NCBI GenBank assembly: GCA_018828145.1
Contig: JAHJWO010000042.1
Span: 186,001-250,000 of the forward strand
Direction of reading: 5' to 3'
From: Alphaproteobacteria bacterium
Lineage (GTDB): Bacteria; Pseudomonadota; Alphaproteobacteria; Rhizobiales; Devosiaceae
Length of the DNA stretch: 64,000 bases
Part shown: piece by piece, positions 61,139-64,000 of the stretch
Numbering within the stretch: the first letter of the stretch is position 1
Layout: each line of letters begins with the position of its first letter
Notes under the pieces: generated by a model
What the model was told of the DNA's origin: nothing
The model's database searches: none
What the model saw: the letters and a program-made list of their open reading frames with translations, nothing else
Program-made: the position numbers and the translations under genes

Positions 61139-62014
61139 ATGCGGCGTGGGCTTTGGGTTCTGGGCATACTGGCCGTGGTTGGCATCGGCGCGGCGGTCTA
61201 TCTGCTCAAACCGGTCAATGGTCCGGCACGCGATCTGACGCTGGTCGGCGATGTTGAACGGGGCAATTACCTGATCCGGCTGGCCGGCTGCGTGGCCTGC
61301 CACACCAATAACGCGGCTGGCACGGGTTTTCTGGCCGGTGGCTTCGGGCTGGAGACCCAGTTCGGCACCTTCGTGCCGCCAAACATCACCTCTGATCCCG
61401 ATGCCGGGATCGGTGCCTGGACGCTGGCCGAATTTTCGGACGCCATGAGCAATGGCATGGGGCCGCAGGGCCATCTCTATCCGGCCTTTCCCTATGAAAA
61501 CTATACCCTGATGAGCGATCAGGAGATCGCCGATCTCTACGCGGCGCTACTGGCCACCGAGCCGGTGAGCACGCCGGCTGCCGAAAGCCAGATCACCTTC
61601 CCGTTCAATATCCGCCTGCTCATGGCAGGGTGGAAAAATCTGTTCTTCGCGCCGGCCCGCTTCGAGCCGGATCCCGACCGGTCGGAGACCTATAATCGCG
61701 GCAAATACCTGGCCTATGGACCGGCCCATTGCGTGGCCTGCCATACGCCACGCAACCTGCTGGGGGCGCTGGACTGGAATGCCGCCCTGACCGGATCGCC
61801 TGGCGGCACGGGTGGCCGGGCCCCTGACATCACGCGCGAAGCGCTGCTCGACGAGGGCTATGACGCCACGACCCTGGCCCAGACGCTGCTCGACGGGTTC
61901 ACGCCCGGCTTCGATGTGCTGGGCGGGGCCATGGGCGAGGTGATCAAGGATGGCACTTCGCAATGGACCGAGGCCGACCGTGCCGCCATCGCCGAGTATC
62001 TGCTGGCCGAGTGA
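61139..62014 (+). CDS. Diheme cytochrome c
   Basis: A 291-residue c-type cytochrome. An N-terminal helix (LWVLGILAVVGIGAAVYLL) anchors or exports it. Two CxxCH haem sites are present: CVACH at residues 51-55 and a second CVACH in AHCVACHTPRNLLG. Methionine ligands probably include those in SNGMGPQGHLYPAF and GGAMGEVIKDG. The layout resembles cytochrome subunits of membrane alcohol, aldehyde or gluconate dehydrogenases, but no dehydrogenase gene is adjacent. It is downstream of the CcdA-like and thioredoxin genes. Confidence 0.9.
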   Translation: MRRGLWVLGILAVVGIGAAVYLLKPVNGPARDLTLVGDVERGNYLIRLAGCVACHTNNAAGTGFLAGGFGLETQFGTFVPPNITSDPDAGIGAWTLAEFSDAMSNGMGPQGHLYPAFPYENYTLMSDQEIADLYAALLATEPVSTPAAESQITFPFNIRLLMAGWKNLFFAPARFEPDPDRSETYNRGKYLAYGPAHCVACHTPRNLLGALDWNAALTGSPGGTGGRAPDITREALLDEGYDATTLAQTLLDGFTPGFDVLGGAMGEVIKDGTSQWTEADRAAIAEYLLAE

Positions 62015-62025
62015 CGCCGCGCCCA

Positions 62026-63612
62026 TCAGGCTCCCGCGCGGATCGTCAGGGCCTCCTCCAGCGTCATTGTCGTGTGGTGCTCCCAGCGCTCGTCGGTCTG
62101 GGGATAGTCGATGCGGAAATGGCCGCCCCGGCTCTCGGTGCGCTTGAGCGCCGCCGCGGCGACCAGGGTGGCCGAAGTGGTCATGTTGAGATAGGCGCTG
62201 GTCACCTGTTCAGCGGTGACTTCGAGATGGGCGATGCGGCGCAAGGCCTTCCGCAGCCCCTCGGCATCGCGTTCCAAACCCACCAGGTCGGTCATGACCT
62301 GCCGCAGCTCCTGCACGGCAACGGTGCCCCGCAGCACATCCTCCGCCCGCTGGCCCTCCGCCTCGTCCCACTCGATGCCCTTGAACGGCGCCAACTCCCG
62401 CGCTGGCTCCAGCCCGCCAATATCCTCGGCAATGCGGGCGCCATAGACCGTTGCCTCGAGCAGCGAATTGGACGCCAGGCGATTGGCGCCATGCAGGCCC
62501 GTGCAGCTGGCCTCGCCGCACACCCATAGCCCTGGCAGCGATGAGCGGCCACGCTCGTCCACCTGCACGCCACCCATGTGGAAATGGGCCGCCGGGGTCA
62601 CCGGGATCATGCCATGCACCGGATCGATGCCAGCATCGAGGCAGTATTTGGCCACGGTGGGGAAGCGGGTGAGGATGCTCTCGCCCAGCACCTGCCGCGT
62701 ATCGAGGAACACCTTTCGGCCGGCCTGGATCTGCCGGAAATTGGCCCGCGCCACCACGTCGCGCGGCGCCAGTTCGGCATCGGGATGGATGGCGGGCATG
62801 AAGCGCTCGCCCAGATCGTTGACCAGGATGGCGCCCTCGCCCCGCAATGCTTCGGTCGCGAGGGGCGCCGGATCGGCGCCGGTGGCAATGGCGGTAGGGT
62901 GGAACTGCACGAATTCCGCATCGGCGATCAGTGCACCGGCCCGCGCCGCCATGCCCATGGCATGGCCCCGCACGCCGGGCGGGTTGGTGGTGACCGCATA
63001 GAGCCCGCCCAGGCCCCCCGCGGCCAGCACGGTGGCGCGGGCGCGGATGAAGACCGGCTCGGAATAGCGATCGCCCAGCCGGCGGCAAAAGACGCCAACA
63101 ATGCGGCCATTGTCACGGGCGAGGCTCAGCGCGGTAATGCCCTCGACGACGCGGATGGACGGGGTGCGGCGCACCTCGGCGATGATGGCCTGCATGATGG
63201 CCCAGCCCGCCCGGTCGCCTTCGACCTTGACGATGCGGTTGGCCGAATGGGCGGCCTCCTTGCCCAGTTCGTAATTGCCGAAATCGTCGCGGTCGAATGG
63301 CGTGCCCCAGCGGGCGAGATCCTCGATGCGGGCGGCGGCCTCGGCGGTGACGCTTTCGGCCGTGCCGTGATCGACAATGCCGGCACCGGCCATTTCGGTA
63401 TCGACGGCATGGGCATGGCTGCTGTCGCCCAGCCCCACGGCAGCGGCAACCCCGCCCTGGGCCCAGGCCGAGGAGGCGCCGGTACCCAATGGCTTGGGCG
63501 ACAGCACCGTGACCGGGCGGGGCGCGAGCTTGAGGGCGGTGAACAGCCCCGCCAGACCCGCCCCGACGATCAGGGCGCCATCAGCATTGAGGGTATTGTC
63601 GAAGGGGGTCAT
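62026..63612 (-). CDS. nadB: L-aspartate oxidase
   Basis: A 528-residue flavoprotein that oxidises L-aspartate to iminoaspartate for quinolinate and NAD synthesis. FAD motif ALIVGAGLAGLFTALKL is at the start, then GGVAAAVGLGDSS, QFHPTA and the substrate segment GALIVND-type region near FVQFHPTAIATG; the Arg-rich VCGEASCTGLHGANRLASNSLLEA region is typical of the fumarate reductase/NadB class. It could be mistaken for SdhA, but lacks an sdh neighbourhood and matches NadB length. No nadA or nadC is next to it. Confidence 0.9.
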   Translation of the reverse strand: MTPFDNTLNADGALIVGAGLAGLFTALKLAPRPVTVLSPKPLGTGASSAWAQGGVAAAVGLGDSSHAHAVDTEMAGAGIVDHGTAESVTAEAAARIEDLARWGTPFDRDDFGNYELGKEAAHSANRIVKVEGDRAGWAIMQAIIAEVRRTPSIRVVEGITALSLARDNGRIVGVFCRRLGDRYSEPVFIRARATVLAAGGLGGLYAVTTNPPGVRGHAMGMAARAGALIADAEFVQFHPTAIATGADPAPLATEALRGEGAILVNDLGERFMPAIHPDAELAPRDVVARANFRQIQAGRKVFLDTRQVLGESILTRFPTVAKYCLDAGIDPVHGMIPVTPAAHFHMGGVQVDERGRSSLPGLWVCGEASCTGLHGANRLASNSLLEATVYGARIAEDIGGLEPARELAPFKGIEWDEAEGQRAEDVLRGTVAVQELRQVMTDLVGLERDAEGLRKALRRIAHLEVTAEQVTSAYLNMTTSATLVAAAALKRTESRGGHFRIDYPQTDERWEHHTTMTLEEALTIRAGA

Positions 63613-63688
63613 GGTCTGGCTCGCATGGTTTTCAAGCTACGCAGTAATCCGTATGATCATTCCCGCACGAACATTTCGGAGGCGGCAA

Positions 63689-64000
63689 TTGGGCGGTGCG
63701 GGCGACGACGGCTTCGAGGAGGCGCGCCAGCCGGGATTTGCGGCGGGCGAGACGCTGGACAGCTATGAAAGCCTGCAGCGGCTGGTGCTGACCAGCTATG
63801 GCTATCGCTGCGCGCTGACCGGGGAAAGCTTTGCGCCGGTCAGCGGCCTGTTGCATCCCCGGCTCGACGTGGTCGCCATCCGCCCGCGCATCCATGGCGG
63901 TCCGCTCTCCATCGCCAACTACCTGCCCATGGTGGGCGAACTCGTCGACGCCTTTGAGCATGGCACCATCCTCGTCGAGGACGACTACCGCATCGTCGTG
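63689..64000 (+). CDS. Unknown protein, 5' part only (cut by the right window edge)
   Basis: An open frame of 104 codons runs off the right end without a stop. GGAGG lies 7-8 bases before a TTG at 63689; an ATG at 63653 in the same frame has no ribosome site. Visible residues include YGYRCALTGESF, LLHPRLDVVAIRPRIHGGPL and NYLPMVGELVDAFEHG, ending DDYRIVV. The CxxTG and late His pattern loosely recalls HNH-type or restriction-related folds, but not enough to name a family. It is divergent from nadB. Confidence 0.6.
   Translation, partial: MGGAGDDGFEEARQPGFAAGETLDSYESLQRLVLTSYGYRCALTGESFAPVSGLLHPRLDVVAIRPRIHGGPLSIANYLPMVGELVDAFEHGTILVEDDYRIVV

Noticed and set aside
1..64000. tRNA or rRNA genes, prophage or integrated element with attachment sites
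   Set aside because: I found no cloverleaf-like sequence with a CCA-type end, no rRNA blocks, no integrase and no direct-repeat boundaries. A covariance-model scan would be decisive for short RNAs.

Overview
The window looks like chromosomal DNA from a GC-rich alphaproteobacterium of the order Hyphomicrobiales. A Devosia-like organism is the best guess. This rests on gene content (FadE/FadJ/FadI cluster with a MerR regulator, GltBD, Ku/LigD, TRAP and Opp transporters, SGNH and MltB-type envelope proteins) and on the intergenic palindromic repeats. I ran no database comparison. Nothing resembles a prophage, insertion sequence, CRISPR array, tRNA or rRNA. Coding density is high, and most accessory signal sits between genes.

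Layout, left to right. At 1-4781 (minus) lies an oligopeptide ABC importer, oppA-oppB-oppC-oppD-oppF, with oppF cut by the window edge. A hairpin between oppA and oppB probably sets the ratio of binding protein to permease. At 5035-11082 (minus) is a beta-oxidation operon: FadE, FadJ, FadI and a 53-residue membrane protein overlapping fadI. It is divergent from an acyl-CoA ligase and a MerR regulator (11512-13613, plus). Each divergent promoter carries a similar 16-bp site that I propose as the operator of that MerR protein. At 13670-16539 (minus) is a DNA repair operon: metallo-beta-lactamase exonuclease, ATP-dependent ligase, and a small UVR-motif protein. A second repair locus, Ku and LigD (non-homologous end joining), is at 46210-49683.

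The stretch 16619-31000 holds two aldo/keto reductases, an M16C metalloprotease, a GntR regulator with a Gfo/Idh/MocA oxidoreductase that has an unusual four-cysteine pattern, a secreted protein of unknown role, a YbbA/YbbP-like ABC system, an alpha/beta hydrolase, an Hsp20 with a sigma-32-type promoter and a ROSE-like RNA thermometer, and a Dps ferritin. Then follow gltB-gltD (31539-37724), hpt, a DUF2087 protein, an SGNH hydrolase, a lytic transglycosylase, galE, an outer-membrane beta-barrel and an NfeD/SPFH pair. After Ku/LigD come an L-lactate dehydrogenase and an operon of secreted protein, ECF sigma factor and anti-sigma factor. A sensor kinase and NarL-type regulator lie next to a TRAP transporter whose binding protein and permeases are on opposite strands; one 19-bp motif occurs upstream of both halves. 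The right end has a PfkB sugar kinase, a CcdA-like protein with a thioredoxin and a diheme cytochrome c, nadB, and a partial unknown gene.

The most unusual non-coding signal is a two-hairpin repeat in at least five intergenic places (about 23885, 29191, 30212, 37744, 38681). Its stems vary by compensating base changes, which argues that the fold is selected. Other families are present: a GTAC-centred element (29253, 31241), a 26-bp long-spacer inverted repeat (41992-42076), and many short C-rich/G-rich hairpins.
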